From NCBI GenBank assembly GCA_038528605.1, contig JBCBEP010000035.1:1-30056 (forward strand): 30,056 bases of DNA, in the 5' to 3' direction. The number at the start of each line of letters is the position of its first letter. Position 1 is the first letter of the stretch. The position numbers were made by a program, and so were the translations under genes. Positions 8,696-16,755 of the stretch are shown one piece after another. The DNA is from Thermohalobaculum sp038528605. Its GTDB lineage: Bacteria; Pseudomonadota; Alphaproteobacteria; Rhodobacterales; Rhodobacteraceae. The notes below the pieces were generated by a model. The model did no database searches, was not told where the DNA came from, and worked only from the letters and a program-made list of their open reading frames with translations.

Positions 8696-9124
8696 ATGCG
8701 GACTGTTGCCATATGTGCTGTGGCACTGGCCTTCCTTGGTGTCCAACTCATGCAGTGGGTCGGCAGGCTCTCTGCCGAGGCCGAGACCGAGCATTTTCGT
8801 GCAGTTGGAGCGCTTATCTACTTATCAGCACAGCAGGCTTGCACCACCATTGACCATGTCGAGGCGGCAGCGGTCGCGCTTGGACAGCGCACCCAGCGTC
8901 TGGTGCCAATGCAACCCGCACATATGCGTATTCCGCCGCGCCCGACCACACTCCGCGTATGGGTCGAACCACCCAACCGGGGGACGCCGAGCAGCGGTGG
9001 CTTTGACGGGTCAAGTTACTCAGATTTCGTCACCTTTGTGTTCGAGGATGATGGATGCCTGATGTCACCGCAATCCGATCGAGGAAGGCGTTGGGGCGGC
9101 CCGCAGATGCACGGATACTTTTGA
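8696..9124 (+). CDS. Hypothetical exported or membrane-anchored protein, 142 residues
   Basis: I do not recognise this protein. It starts 6 bases after the PBP1a stop, with no visible ribosome binding site, so it may be translated by coupling. Residues 4-22 are hydrophobic and form a signal peptide or anchor. The rest looks like a small periplasmic domain with Cys near 49 and Cys near 124 that could pair, a Pro-rich centre, and a FVTFVFEDDG strand-like segment. Codon use is unlike the neighbours: many codons end in A or T (tta, tca, ata, gga, caa), suggesting recent acquisition or weak expression. A competing frame (8706-9062) is less plausible because it lacks a protein-like composition. The gene call is moderate. 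Confidence 0.5.
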   Translation: MRTVAICAVALAFLGVQLMQWVGRLSAEAETEHFRAVGALIYLSAQQACTTIDHVEAAAVALGQRTQRLVPMQPAHMRIPPRPTTLRVWVEPPNRGTPSSGGFDGSSYSDFVTFVFEDDGCLMSPQSDRGRRWGGPQMHGYF

Positions 9125-9149
9125 CGTCCACACGCTCTCTCGCTATTCC
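9121..9149 (+). promoter_or_regulatory. Candidate prfB promoter
   Basis: TTGACG at 9121-9126 is separated by 17 bases from TATTCC at 9144-9149, a good -35 and a fair -10. The predicted start site near 9156 lies just before the AGGAG at 9166-9170 and the ATG at 9179. The -35 overlaps the stop codon of the upstream small gene. Confidence 0.5.
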
Positions 9150-9178
9150 CATGCCCTCACCGGATAGGAGCTGAGAAG

Positions 9179-10312
9179 ATGCGCGCCGAGACGCAGGCGA
9201 TTGTGGCCGATATCGAGAAGTCGCTGGGGCTCCTGCGCCAGCGCATCGGCTGGGACACGGCCGAGGCGCGGCTCGAGGAGTACAACGCCTTCGCCGAGGA
9301 CCCCGATCTCTGGAACGACCCCACCAAGGCGCAGAAGCTGATGCGCGAGCGCCAGCAGCTCGCGGACGCGATCGACGGCTACCGCTCCCTCGCGGACGGG
9401 CTCCAGGGCAATGTGGAACTCATCGAGCTTGGCGAGATGGAGGAGGACGAGGAGGTCGTCGGCGAGGCCGAGGCGGAGCTTGAACGCCTGCGCACCCAGG
9501 CTGCCGAGCGCGAGATCGAGGCGCTGCTCTCCGGCGAGATGGACGGCAACGACGCGTTCCTGGAAGTGAACGCCGGCGCCGGCGGCGTGGAGGCTTGCGA
9601 CTGGGCGCAGATGCTCCTGCGCATGTATCTCCGCTGGGCCGAGGCGCGGGGCTTCAAGGTCGAGCTGCAGTCCGAGACCGAGGGCGAAGAAGCGGGCATC
9701 CGCTCCGCCACCTACCAGATCAAGGGCCAAAGTGCCTATGGCTGGCTCAAGACCGAGAGCGGCGTGCACCGGCTCGTCCGCATCTCGCCCTTCGACAGCC
9801 AGGCCCGGCGCCAGACCTCCTTCGCCAGCGTCTGGTGCTACCCGGTGATCGACGACACCATCGAGATCGAGATCCCGGACAAGGATATCCGGATCGACAC
9901 CTATCGAAGCTCGGGCGCCGGCGGGCAGCACGTGAACACGACCGACTCCGCCGTGCGCATCACCCACCACCCCACGGGCATCGTGGTCACGTCGTCCGAG
10001 AAGTCCCAGCACCAGAACCGTGCCATCGCCATGCAGAGCCTGCGCTCGAAGCTCTACGAGCTGGAGATGAAGAAGCGCACCCAGGCGATCCAGGACCAGC
10101 ACGACGCGAAGGGCGAGATCGGCTGGGGCAACCAGATCCGCTCCTACGTCCTCCAGCCCTACCAGATGGTGAAGGACCTGCGTACGCGGGTGGAGACGAC
10201 CGACACCCAGGGCGTGCTCGACGGCAAGCTCGACGCCTTCATGGCCGCCGCGCTGGCGCAGGACGCCACCGGCAAGAGCCGCGCGGATTTCGAGGACGAC
10301 GATCTGGACTAG
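9179..10312 (+). CDS. prfB: Peptide chain release factor 2
   Basis: Class I release factor that recognises UGA and UAA and triggers hydrolysis of the finished peptide on the ribosome. The start ATG has AGGAG at 9166-9170 with an 8-base spacer. The N-terminal coiled region is followed by the stop-codon anticodon motif SPF at 203-205 (VRISPFDSQARR), which marks RF2 rather than RF1 (PxT), and by the catalytic GGQ at 248-250 in SSGAGGQHVN. Length, 377 residues, is normal. The frame is continuous: the programmed +1 frameshift (CTTTGA) near codon 26 known from E. coli and many other bacteria is absent, so UGA-dependent autoregulation cannot operate here. Confidence 0.97.
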   Translation: MRAETQAIVADIEKSLGLLRQRIGWDTAEARLEEYNAFAEDPDLWNDPTKAQKLMRERQQLADAIDGYRSLADGLQGNVELIELGEMEEDEEVVGEAEAELERLRTQAAEREIEALLSGEMDGNDAFLEVNAGAGGVEACDWAQMLLRMYLRWAEARGFKVELQSETEGEEAGIRSATYQIKGQSAYGWLKTESGVHRLVRISPFDSQARRQTSFASVWCYPVIDDTIEIEIPDKDIRIDTYRSSGAGGQHVNTTDSAVRITHHPTGIVVTSSEKSQHQNRAIAMQSLRSKLYELEMKKRTQAIQDQHDAKGEIGWGNQIRSYVLQPYQMVKDLRTRVETTDTQGVLDGKLDAFMAAALAQDATGKSRADFEDDDLD

Positions 10313-10343
10313 CCGCGGGCGGACAGGGCAGGGGCGTCATGCT

Positions 10344-10380
10344 ATGCTGCCCGCCGCGCCCCATGGGCGCGTGGCAGCAT
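10344..10380 (+). other. Strong stem-loop between prfB and the next gene
   Basis: An outer 8-bp stem (ATGCTGCC at 10344-10351 with GGCAGCAT at 10373-10380) encloses an inner 7-bp stem (10355-10361 with 10365-10371) with a 3-base CAT loop; only a small 3/1 internal loop separates them. No T run follows, so it is not a standard Rho-independent terminator. It begins 32 bases after the prfB stop and ends 15 bases before the next start codon. It may end or stabilise the prfB transcript, or control the downstream gene. Confidence 0.55.
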
Positions 10381-10395
10381 CGCGAGGCCCAACCC

Positions 10396-11406
10396 ATGCG
10401 TCCGACCGCCCTGCTCCTCTCCGTGCTCATCGCGCTTGCGGCGCTTCCCGCTGCGGCCGGCCCGCCGCCGGTGCCTCGGCCAGCAACCCTCCCGGCGGAG
10501 ACGCGCGACGCGCTGGACGCACTGCGCGCGAGTATCGAGAAGTACCGGGACTTCGCTGTGGCCGAGGAGGAAGGCTGGCGGCCCTTCGGCGATGAGGAGC
10601 CGCTGATGGGCCGGCACTACCACCTGCCCGACGGTGTCGACTATGCGGGCCCCGAGACGCGGCCCGACCCCACGCGCCCCTCCAACCTCATGTACAGCAC
10701 CATCGGGGGCGAACAGGTGCTGACGGGTGTGGCCTTCGGTATCCGCATCGCGCCCGGCGAGCCGTTGCCGGAGGGGTTCGCGGGCGATGCCGATATCTGG
10801 CACGTGCACAACATCCCCGCCGTCATCACCGCCGCCACGGCGGAGCGTCCGATCCTGCGCCTCCTCGCCGGCCTCTGGCTCGAGCACGGCTTCAAGGGTA
10901 CGGAGGACGGGCGGGACCGGCTCGCGATGGTCCATGTCTGGGCGACGCTCGACAATCCGGACGGGGTGTTCGCGCATCACAACCGCCTCGTGCCCTATCT
11001 CAAGCACGCCCTGCCGCCGCATTTCGCCGATGGCGCCTCGGAGGCGTCGGCGCGCGGCCTCGCCATCGCGGCACCCGAGGGGTGCCACAAGAGCTTCGAC
11101 GGCCGCCTGTGGGTCGCCGCCGCCGAGCGTTGGCAGCGCCGCGCCATCCTCGCCGCCTGCGAGACCGAGGCGGAGGCGGTGCGCGCCGCCGTCGCCGCCT
11201 GCGGACCGGATGGGGCGGATTGGCTGAATGCGATCGCCGAGGCCGCATGGCTGCGGCTCGAGACGACGGCGGCACAGATCCTGACCCCGGCGCAGCAATC
11301 GCGCATCGCCGCGCTCAACGAGCACACCGAGGCCCATGCGCGTACGGTCGGCTCCCGCGGATGGCAGTTGCCCGATGATCACCCCGCCGCGGCACACCGG
11401 CACTGA
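10396..11406 (+). CDS. Secreted hypothetical protein with MGxHY and HVW motifs
   Basis: 336 residues. The start at ATG 10396 gives a clean signal peptide (MRPTALLLSVLIALAALPAAAG) and has AGG 8 bases upstream; an in-frame ATG at 10339 would add a stretch that spans the hairpin and is less likely. The mature protein has conserved-looking features: LMGRHYHLPD, RPSNLMYS, HVHNIP, and MVHVWATLDNPDGVFAHHN. I recognise the combination of MGxHY, a Leu-x-Tyr strand and HVWxxxNPxGxF from a family of uncharacterised secreted proteins found in actinobacteria and proteobacteria, but know no function. The many His residues in these motifs could bind a metal; that is inference. Four Cys residues lie in the C-terminal half. 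Confidence 0.75.
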   Translation: MRPTALLLSVLIALAALPAAAGPPPVPRPATLPAETRDALDALRASIEKYRDFAVAEEEGWRPFGDEEPLMGRHYHLPDGVDYAGPETRPDPTRPSNLMYSTIGGEQVLTGVAFGIRIAPGEPLPEGFAGDADIWHVHNIPAVITAATAERPILRLLAGLWLEHGFKGTEDGRDRLAMVHVWATLDNPDGVFAHHNRLVPYLKHALPPHFADGASEASARGLAIAAPEGCHKSFDGRLWVAAAERWQRRAILAACETEAEAVRAAVAACGPDGADWLNAIAEAAWLRLETTAAQILTPAQQSRIAALNEHTEAHARTVGSRGWQLPDDHPAAAHRH

Positions 11407-11490
11407 TCCCCCCGCTCTCGGCCGGTTCACTGCGGATTGAGCGGCGCTTGATTGGTCTGCCGCGCCCAAGCCCCGACATCCCCCACAGCA

Positions 11491-11509
11491 GCGGCACTCC
11501 CCGTGCCGC
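11491..11509 (+). other. Hairpin just upstream of a ribosome binding site
   Basis: GCGGCAC (11491-11497) and GTGCCGC (11503-11509) form a perfect 7-bp stem with a 5-base loop. It ends 6 bases before the AGGGAGA ribosome binding site (11516-11522) of the 100-residue secreted protein gene, so it should sit in that gene's 5' leader and could affect its translation or RNA stability. Confidence 0.45.
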
Positions 11510-11528
11510 GCAGCAAGGGAGAGACGAG

Positions 11529-11831
11529 ATGCGGAAGATCGTACTGGCTGCCATGGCGCTGACGCTCGCCGGTATCGCGGTGGCGCCCGAGGCGGATGCG
11601 AAGCGCAAGCGCGGCGGGCGCGGGGACAACGCGGTCAGCCAGGCACAGGCAAGCGTGAAGGTGGAGTGGGCGCGCGCCCGTGCCGTCGGCGGCTACGGCA
11701 ACCCGTTCTCCGCCCTTGTCGACGCGTTCACCGGGCGCGAGCGGCCGGAGCGCCCCGGCCAGGTACAGCGCGTGATCACCCCCCAGGAAGCCCTCGACAT
11801 TCGTGAGGGGAGCATCCTGCAGCTCTTCTGA
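11529..11831 (+). CDS. Small secreted hypothetical protein, 100 residues
   Basis: I do not recognise a family. The ATG at 11529 has AGGGAGA 6 bases upstream. Residues 1-24 form a typical signal peptide (MRKIVLAAMALTLAGIAVAP, then EADA). The mature 76 residues are basic at first (KRKRGGRGD) and end with VITPQEALDIREGSILQLF, a segment that could bind a partner. No cysteine or membrane segment remains after cleavage, so it should be a free periplasmic or exported protein. It sits between the MGxHY secreted protein and ligA on the same strand, with hairpins on both sides, so it probably makes a separate short mRNA. Confidence 0.7.
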   Translation: MRKIVLAAMALTLAGIAVAPEADAKRKRGGRGDNAVSQAQASVKVEWARARAVGGYGNPFSALVDAFTGRERPERPGQVQRVITPQEALDIREGSILQLF

Positions 11832-11849
11832 GCCCGCTTGACGCCTCCG

Positions 11850-11880
11850 CCCTGCCGCGCATGTGTTGGTCGCGGCAGGG
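11850..11880 (+). other. Perfect 10-bp stem-loop between the small secreted gene and ligA
   Basis: CCCTGCCGCG (11850-11859) pairs exactly with CGCGGCAGGG (11871-11880) around an 11-base loop. TTGG follows, so there is no U-tract. It starts 18 bases after the upstream stop and ends 18 bases before the ligA ribosome binding site (AGGGAGG at 11899-11905). A TTGACG at 11838-11843 just before the first arm could be a -35 element, but no matching -10 is clear. It may act as a terminator without a U-tract, or as a ligA leader element. Confidence 0.55.
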
Positions 11881-11910
11881 TTGGCCCGATCGCAGGGCAG
11901 GGAGGCGGCC

Positions 11911-14049
11911 ATGGCGGAGACGAAGGAAGGCGCGGCGCTCGAGACGCTGACGCTCGAGGAGGCGGAGGCGGAGATCGCCCGCCTCTCACGCGCGGTGGCG
12001 CGCCACGATGAGGCTTATCACGGCCGCGACGACCCGGAGATCCCGGACGCCGAATACGACGCGCTGAAGCGCCGTCTCCTCGCGCTCGAGACCGCCCATC
12101 CCGAGCTCATGCGGGCCGACAGCCCGACGCAGACCGTGGGCGCCGCGCCTGCGGAGGGTTTCGCGAAGGTGCGCCACCGCGCGCCCATGCTCTCCCTCGG
12201 CAACGCCTTCACCGATGACGATGTGGCCGAGTTCGCCGCCCGCATCCGCCGCTTCCTGAGCCTCGGCGAGGACGTCGTGGCACTCGTGGCTGAACCGAAG
12301 ATCGACGGGCTGTCGCTTACCCTCCGCTACGAGGGGGGCAGGCTGGTCGAAGCGGCGACGCGTGGCGACGGGGCCGAGGGTGAGAATGTCACCGCAAATG
12401 CCCGTACCATCGACGATTTGCCGGATACGCTCCCGAGCGATGCGCCCGAGATCTTCGAAGTGCGCGGTGAGGTCTACATGACCCATGCCGACTTCGCAGC
12501 CCTCAATGCGCGGCAGAGCGAGGCGGGCGCGAAAGTGTTCGCCAACCCGCGCAACGCCGCCGCCGGATCGCTGCGCCAGCTCGACAGCAGCATCACCGCC
12601 GCCCGCCCCTTGCGCTTCTTCGCCTATAGCTGGGGCGAGACCAGCGCTCTGCCGGCGGACACGCAATGGGGCATGCTGGAGGCTCTCCGCGCCTGGGGCT
12701 TCTCGGTGAACGACCACGCCAAGCGCTTCGAGACGGTGGAGGCACTGATCGCGCATTACCGGGAGATCGAGAGCATCCGCGCCTCCCTCGGCTACGATAT
12801 CGACGGGGTGGTCTACAAAGTCGACCGGCTCGACTGGCAGCAGCGCCTCGGCGCGCGCTCGAACCAGCCCCGCTGGGCCATTGCCCATAAATTTCCAGCT
12901 GAGCGGGCGCAAACGGTGCTTGAGGGGATCGACATCCAGGTCGGCCGCACCGGCGCCCTCAGCCCCGTAGCACGGCTGCGGCCGGTAACTGTCGGTGGCG
13001 TCGTCGTCTCGAACGCGACACTCCATAACGAGGACTACATCGCCGGGCGGGGCGCGAAGGGAGAGCCGATCCGCGACGGGAAGGACCTGCGCATCGGCGA
13101 CACGGTCACCGTCTACCGGGCGGGCGACGTGATCCCGAAGGTCATCGACGTTGACCTCGCGCGCCGGCCCGCGGGCGCCGAACCCTATGTCTTCCCCACC
13201 GTATGCCCCGCCTGCGGCTCCCCCGCGGTGCGGGAGGAGGGCGAGGCGGTGCGCCGCTGCACCGGCGGGCTCGTATGCCCCGCCCAGGCCGTGGAACGGC
13301 TCAAGCACTTCGTCTCGCGCGGGGCCATGGATATCGAAGGCCTCGGCACAAAGCAGGTGGAGGCCTTCTGGCAGCTCGACTGGGTGAAAGCGCCGGCCGA
13401 CATTTTCACGCTCCAGGCACGCTTCGGGGCGGAAGGCACTGAAATCCAACGCCTTGCAGCGCTTGAGGGCTGGGGTGAGCGCTCCGCCGAAAACCTCTTC
13501 GATGCGATCGAAGCGCGCCGGGTCGTACCCCTGCATCGCTTCATCTTCGCCCTCGGGATCCGCCATGTGGGGGAGACGACCGCGAAGCTCCTCGCCCGAA
13601 GCTATGGCAGTTGGGCAGCCTTCGCCGAGGCCATGACGGCAGCGGCGGAGGAAGCCGAGGCGCGCGAGGCTCTGCTGGCCATCGACGGCGTGGGCACTGT
13701 GCTCGCAGATGCCGTGATTACCTTCTTCGGTGATGAGCACAATCGCGCTGCTTTGGAGGCACTTATCACGCATGTCTCACCTGCCGATGAAGCGACACCG
13801 CAAGCCAGCGATAGCGCGGTTGCTGGGAAAACCGTGGTCTTCACCGGCAAGCTCGAGCGCATGAGCCGGGACGAGGCCAAGGCCCGGGCGGAGACGCTTG
13901 GCGCCAAGGTCTCCGGCAGTGTCTCTGCAAAGACCGATATTCTCGTGGCAGGCCCCGGTGCGGGCTCAAAACTGAAGAAGGCAACGGAGCTCGGCATCGA
14001 GACGCTGAGCGAGGACGATTGGCTGGCGCTGATCGGGCAGGCGGGCTGA
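11911..14049 (+). CDS. ligA: NAD-dependent DNA ligase
   Basis: Seals 3'-OH/5'-phosphate nicks in DNA using NAD+, in replication and repair. The start ATG 11911 has AGGGAGG with a 5-base spacer; the frame extends upstream to 11863 without support. The Ia domain is at the N-terminus (YxxxDxPxIPDAEYDAL type). The adenylation domain carries KIDG with the nucleophile Lys130, and YDIDGVVYKVD. The OB fold is followed by a four-Cys zinc finger (Cys432, Cys435, Cys450, Cys456), helix-hairpin-helix repeats and a C-terminal BRCT domain (AGKTVVFTGKL to the end). Length of 712 residues is normal. It is followed two bases later by the GNAT gene and then recG, all on the plus strand. Confidence 0.97.
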   Translation: MAETKEGAALETLTLEEAEAEIARLSRAVARHDEAYHGRDDPEIPDAEYDALKRRLLALETAHPELMRADSPTQTVGAAPAEGFAKVRHRAPMLSLGNAFTDDDVAEFAARIRRFLSLGEDVVALVAEPKIDGLSLTLRYEGGRLVEAATRGDGAEGENVTANARTIDDLPDTLPSDAPEIFEVRGEVYMTHADFAALNARQSEAGAKVFANPRNAAAGSLRQLDSSITAARPLRFFAYSWGETSALPADTQWGMLEALRAWGFSVNDHAKRFETVEALIAHYREIESIRASLGYDIDGVVYKVDRLDWQQRLGARSNQPRWAIAHKFPAERAQTVLEGIDIQVGRTGALSPVARLRPVTVGGVVVSNATLHNEDYIAGRGAKGEPIRDGKDLRIGDTVTVYRAGDVIPKVIDVDLARRPAGAEPYVFPTVCPACGSPAVREEGEAVRRCTGGLVCPAQAVERLKHFVSRGAMDIEGLGTKQVEAFWQLDWVKAPADIFTLQARFGAEGTEIQRLAALEGWGERSAENLFDAIEARRVVPLHRFIFALGIRHVGETTAKLLARSYGSWAAFAEAMTAAAEEAEAREALLAIDGVGTVLADAVITFFGDEHNRAALEALITHVSPADEATPQASDSAVAGKTVVFTGKLERMSRDEAKARAETLGAKVSGSVSAKTDILVAGPGAGSKLKKATELGIETLSEDDWLALIGQAG

Positions 14050-14051
14050 GC

Positions 14052-14573
14052 GTGGATCGCAGTTTCCTTCCCATCGCGTCGATGAGCCACGACACCCAGG
14101 AGACGCTCCGGGCTCTCAACAACGCGAACTCGGAAGCGACGTCCTTCCTCGACACTGCGGGGTGGGAGGCGCTGATCGGCATGGCATCGCTTGCCCTCGC
14201 CCCGGCCAACGCCGACGCGCTGCTCATCGCCTTTGGCCCTGGGGCGGCGTATCCAAGCCCGAATTATCGTTGGCATACAGAGCGGTACGAACGCTTCCTC
14301 TACGTCGATCGCATCGTCGTCTCCGCCTCGGCTCGGGGCAGGGGCTATGCCCGGGCGCTCTATGCCGCGCTTGCCGATGTGGCGCGCGATCAAGCGCTCG
14401 AGCGGATCGTGTGCGAGGTCAACCGCGTGCCCGCGAACCCGGGCTCGGATGCCTTCCACGACCGCTTGGGCTTCGTCGAGGTCGGCAGGGCGCATCCATA
14501 TGGCGACGCCAAGCTGGTAAGATACCTAGCGCTGGAGCTTGATGGGCCAGAAGGCAGCGTGGCACCGCGTTGA
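14052..14573 (+). CDS. GNAT-family N-acetyltransferase (COG3818-like)
   Basis: Acetyl-CoA-dependent acetyltransferase of unknown substrate. The GTG at 14052, two bases after the ligA stop, is preferred because it keeps the first strand RSFLPIAS before the LNNANSEATS segment; the ATG at 14082 is the alternative. The acetyl-CoA-binding motif A appears as YVDRIVVSASARGRGYARAL, with R-G-R-G-Y-A as the pyrophosphate loop. The CEVNRVPANPGSDAFHDRLG and GFVEVGRA segments match the COG3818 group of predicted acetyltransferases as I remember it. It is 173 residues from GTG. Close spacing to ligA suggests co-transcription, not a role in DNA repair. Confidence 0.85.
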   Translation: MDRSFLPIASMSHDTQETLRALNNANSEATSFLDTAGWEALIGMASLALAPANADALLIAFGPGAAYPSPNYRWHTERYERFLYVDRIVVSASARGRGYARALYAALADVARDQALERIVCEVNRVPANPGSDAFHDRLGFVEVGRAHPYGDAKLVRYLALELDGPEGSVAPR

Positions 14574-14603
14574 CGCCACGCAGGTGAGAGGCGATGGAAG
14601 GGC

Positions 14604-16700
14604 ATGGCGCGGCCCGAAATTCTCTTCCCCCTCTTTGCCGGTCTCGATGGTCTGAAGGGCGTCGGCCCGAAGGCCGAAAAGGCGTTCGAGCGGCTGGGTC
14701 TCACGCGCCAGCGGGACCTGCTCTTCCACTTGCCGACGGGCGTGGTGGACCGCCGCCCGGTTGCGAGCCTCGAAGGGCAACGGCCCGGCGCGACGGCCAC
14801 CCTCACGGTCACGGTGCAGCGCCACACGGCGCCACGGCGGCGCGGCGCGCCCTACCGCGTCGGCGTTGAAGGGGGCGGGACGCTCTTCGAGCTCGTGTTC
14901 TTCCGGGCGCAGGGCGACTGGCTCGCGAGCCGCCTGCCGGTTGGTGCCCGACGCGTGGTCTCGGGCAAGCTCGACCTCTATGATGGCACCTGGCAGATGG
15001 CCCATCCGGACCTCGTTCTCACGGAGGAGGAGGCTGCCGGCCTGCCCCCTTTCGAGCCGGTCTATGGCGTTGCCGAGGGCCTGACGCAGGGCGGCGTGAA
15101 CCGGGCGCTGGCACAGGCGCTCGAGAAACTGCCGCCCCTGCCGGAATGGCATGACCCAGCGCTTCTGAAACGGGAGGGCTGGCCGGGCTGGTCCTCCGCG
15201 CTCCGCACGGTCCATCAGCCCTCTGGCAGCATCGCTTCGGCGGATCAGATCGCGGCCCGGCGCCGCCTCGCCTTCGACGAGCTCCTGTCGCATCAACTCG
15301 CGCTCGCCCTCGGCCGGGCATCGATGCGGAGGGGGCGCGGGCGGGTGAATGTGGAACCTCAAGGGCAGGGTCTAACCCATTCTTTAGGAGAGAAGTTCGG
15401 CTATCCACCAACAAGCGCTCAGGCGCGAGCGCTGGAGGAGATCAGGGCGGATATGGCGGGCGAGGAGCGCATGATGCGGCTCCTGCAGGGCGATGTCGGC
15501 GCGGGCAAGACCTGGGTTGCCGCCATGGCGCTGGCCATTGCCGCGGCGGCCGGTGGGCAGGGCGCGCTGATGGCGCCCACCGAGATCCTTGCGCGCCAGC
15601 ATGCAATGGGTCTCGCGCCGATCATGCGGGCGGTGGGGATCGAGACGGTCCTCCTGACGGGGCGGGATCGGGGCGCGGCGCGGGCCGAAAAGCTCATGGC
15701 GGTGGGCGAGGGGCGCGCACAGCTCGTGATCGGGACGCATGCTCTCTTCTCCGGCGACGTGGCCTTCGCGGATCTCCGCCTCGCCGTGATCGATGAGCAG
15801 CACCGTTTTGGCGTCCGCCAGCGCATGGAGCTTTCCGCCAAGGCCCCGCGCGGCTGCGACCTGCTTATCATGACCGCCACGCCCATTCCGCGCACGCTGG
15901 CCCTTGCGGGGTACGGCGATCTCGACATCTCGGTGTTGGACGAGAAACCGCCGGGGCGCACGCCGGTGGATACGCGGCTGATCGCGGCGGAGCGGGTCGA
16001 CGATGTGGTGGCGCGCCTTGCCGCAGCCCTGGCCGATGGGCGGCGCGCCTATTGGGTGTGCCCCGCGGTGGAGGATCGCCCGGAAAGCGATGCGGTCGCC
16101 GCCGAAACCCGGGCGCGCATGCTCGCCGCGAAGCTCGGGCCGGAGAAGGTGGCCCTGGTCCACGGCCAGCTCGGCGCCGAGGCGAAGGACCGGGCCATGG
16201 CGGAGTTCCAGTCCGGTGCGCGGCCGCTGCTGGTGGCGACGACGGTGATCGAGGTCGGTGTGGATGTGCCCGAGGCGACGATCATGGTGATCGAGCAGGC
16301 GGAACGCTTCGGCCTCGCGCAGCTCCATCAGCTGCGCGGCCGCGTGGGGCGTGGGGCAGGGCAGTCGCATTGCCTGCTGCTCTACGAGAGCCCGTTGGCC
16401 GAGACGGCGGCGGCGCGCCTTGCCGTGTTGCGGGAGAGCGAGGACGGCTTCCGCATTGCGGAGGAGGATCTGCGCCTGCGTGGCGCGGGGGACATGATCG
16501 GTACCGCGCAGTCAGGCCTGCCGCGCTTTCGGCTGGCGGATCTGGAGCGGGACGGCGCGCTGATGGAGGTCGCGCGGGACGATGCACGCCGCATCCTCGC
16601 CGTCGATCCGTCCCTCGAGGGGGCGCGGGGCGGGGCCTTGCGCGTCCTCCTCTACCTGATGGAACGTGAGGCATCGGTCAGATTGCTTACCAGCGGGTGA
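14604..16700 (+). CDS. recG: ATP-dependent DNA helicase RecG
   Basis: Double-stranded DNA translocase that reverses stalled replication forks and processes branched recombination intermediates. The 698-residue protein has the N-terminal wedge (OB) domain, about residues 50-150, and two helicase lobes. Lobe 1 has GDVGAGKTW with Walker Lys302, the DEQH box at 397-400 in VIDEQHRFG, and TATPIPRTLAL. Lobe 2 shows LVATTVIEVGVDVPEATIM and QLRGRVGRG (motif VI), then the RecG-type C-terminal segment with LRLRGAGDMIGTAQSG. The ATG at 14604 has GGAAGG close upstream, with rather tight spacing. It lies downstream of ligA and the GNAT gene in what looks like one transcription unit. Confidence 0.96.
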   Translation: MARPEILFPLFAGLDGLKGVGPKAEKAFERLGLTRQRDLLFHLPTGVVDRRPVASLEGQRPGATATLTVTVQRHTAPRRRGAPYRVGVEGGGTLFELVFFRAQGDWLASRLPVGARRVVSGKLDLYDGTWQMAHPDLVLTEEEAAGLPPFEPVYGVAEGLTQGGVNRALAQALEKLPPLPEWHDPALLKREGWPGWSSALRTVHQPSGSIASADQIAARRRLAFDELLSHQLALALGRASMRRGRGRVNVEPQGQGLTHSLGEKFGYPPTSAQARALEEIRADMAGEERMMRLLQGDVGAGKTWVAAMALAIAAAAGGQGALMAPTEILARQHAMGLAPIMRAVGIETVLLTGRDRGAARAEKLMAVGEGRAQLVIGTHALFSGDVAFADLRLAVIDEQHRFGVRQRMELSAKAPRGCDLLIMTATPIPRTLALAGYGDLDISVLDEKPPGRTPVDTRLIAAERVDDVVARLAAALADGRRAYWVCPAVEDRPESDAVAAETRARMLAAKLGPEKVALVHGQLGAEAKDRAMAEFQSGARPLLVATTVIEVGVDVPEATIMVIEQAERFGLAQLHQLRGRVGRGAGQSHCLLLYESPLAETAAARLAVLRESEDGFRIAEEDLRLRGAGDMIGTAQSGLPRFRLADLERDGALMEVARDDARRILAVDPSLEGARGGALRVLLYLMEREASVRLLTSG

Positions 16701-16716
16701 AGGCCAGCTTCGCGCT

Positions 16717-16731
16717 GTTCCAGAAATGTTC
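16717..16731 (+). promoter_or_regulatory. Candidate LexA (SOS) operator
   Basis: GTTC-cagaaat-GTTC is an exact match to GTTC-N7-GTTC, the direct-repeat LexA box established for alphaproteobacteria. It sits in the 95-base gap between recG and the 42-codon gene, 65 bases before that ATG, where a promoter would be expected. One chance match in a window this size is not unlikely (an exact copy occurs inside trkA), so location is the main support. Confidence 0.5.
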
Positions 16732-16755
16732 TTGCGACTCGCGCGAATTTATGGT

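Noticed and set aside
9179..9260. RF2 programmed frameshift site
   Set aside because: No in-frame stop or CTTTGA slippery sequence exists in the first 40 codons; the gene is a single frame.
10339..10395. Upstream start for the MGxHY secreted protein
   Set aside because: The added residues (LCCPPRPMGAWQHREAQP) precede a complete signal peptide and come from the hairpin sequence.
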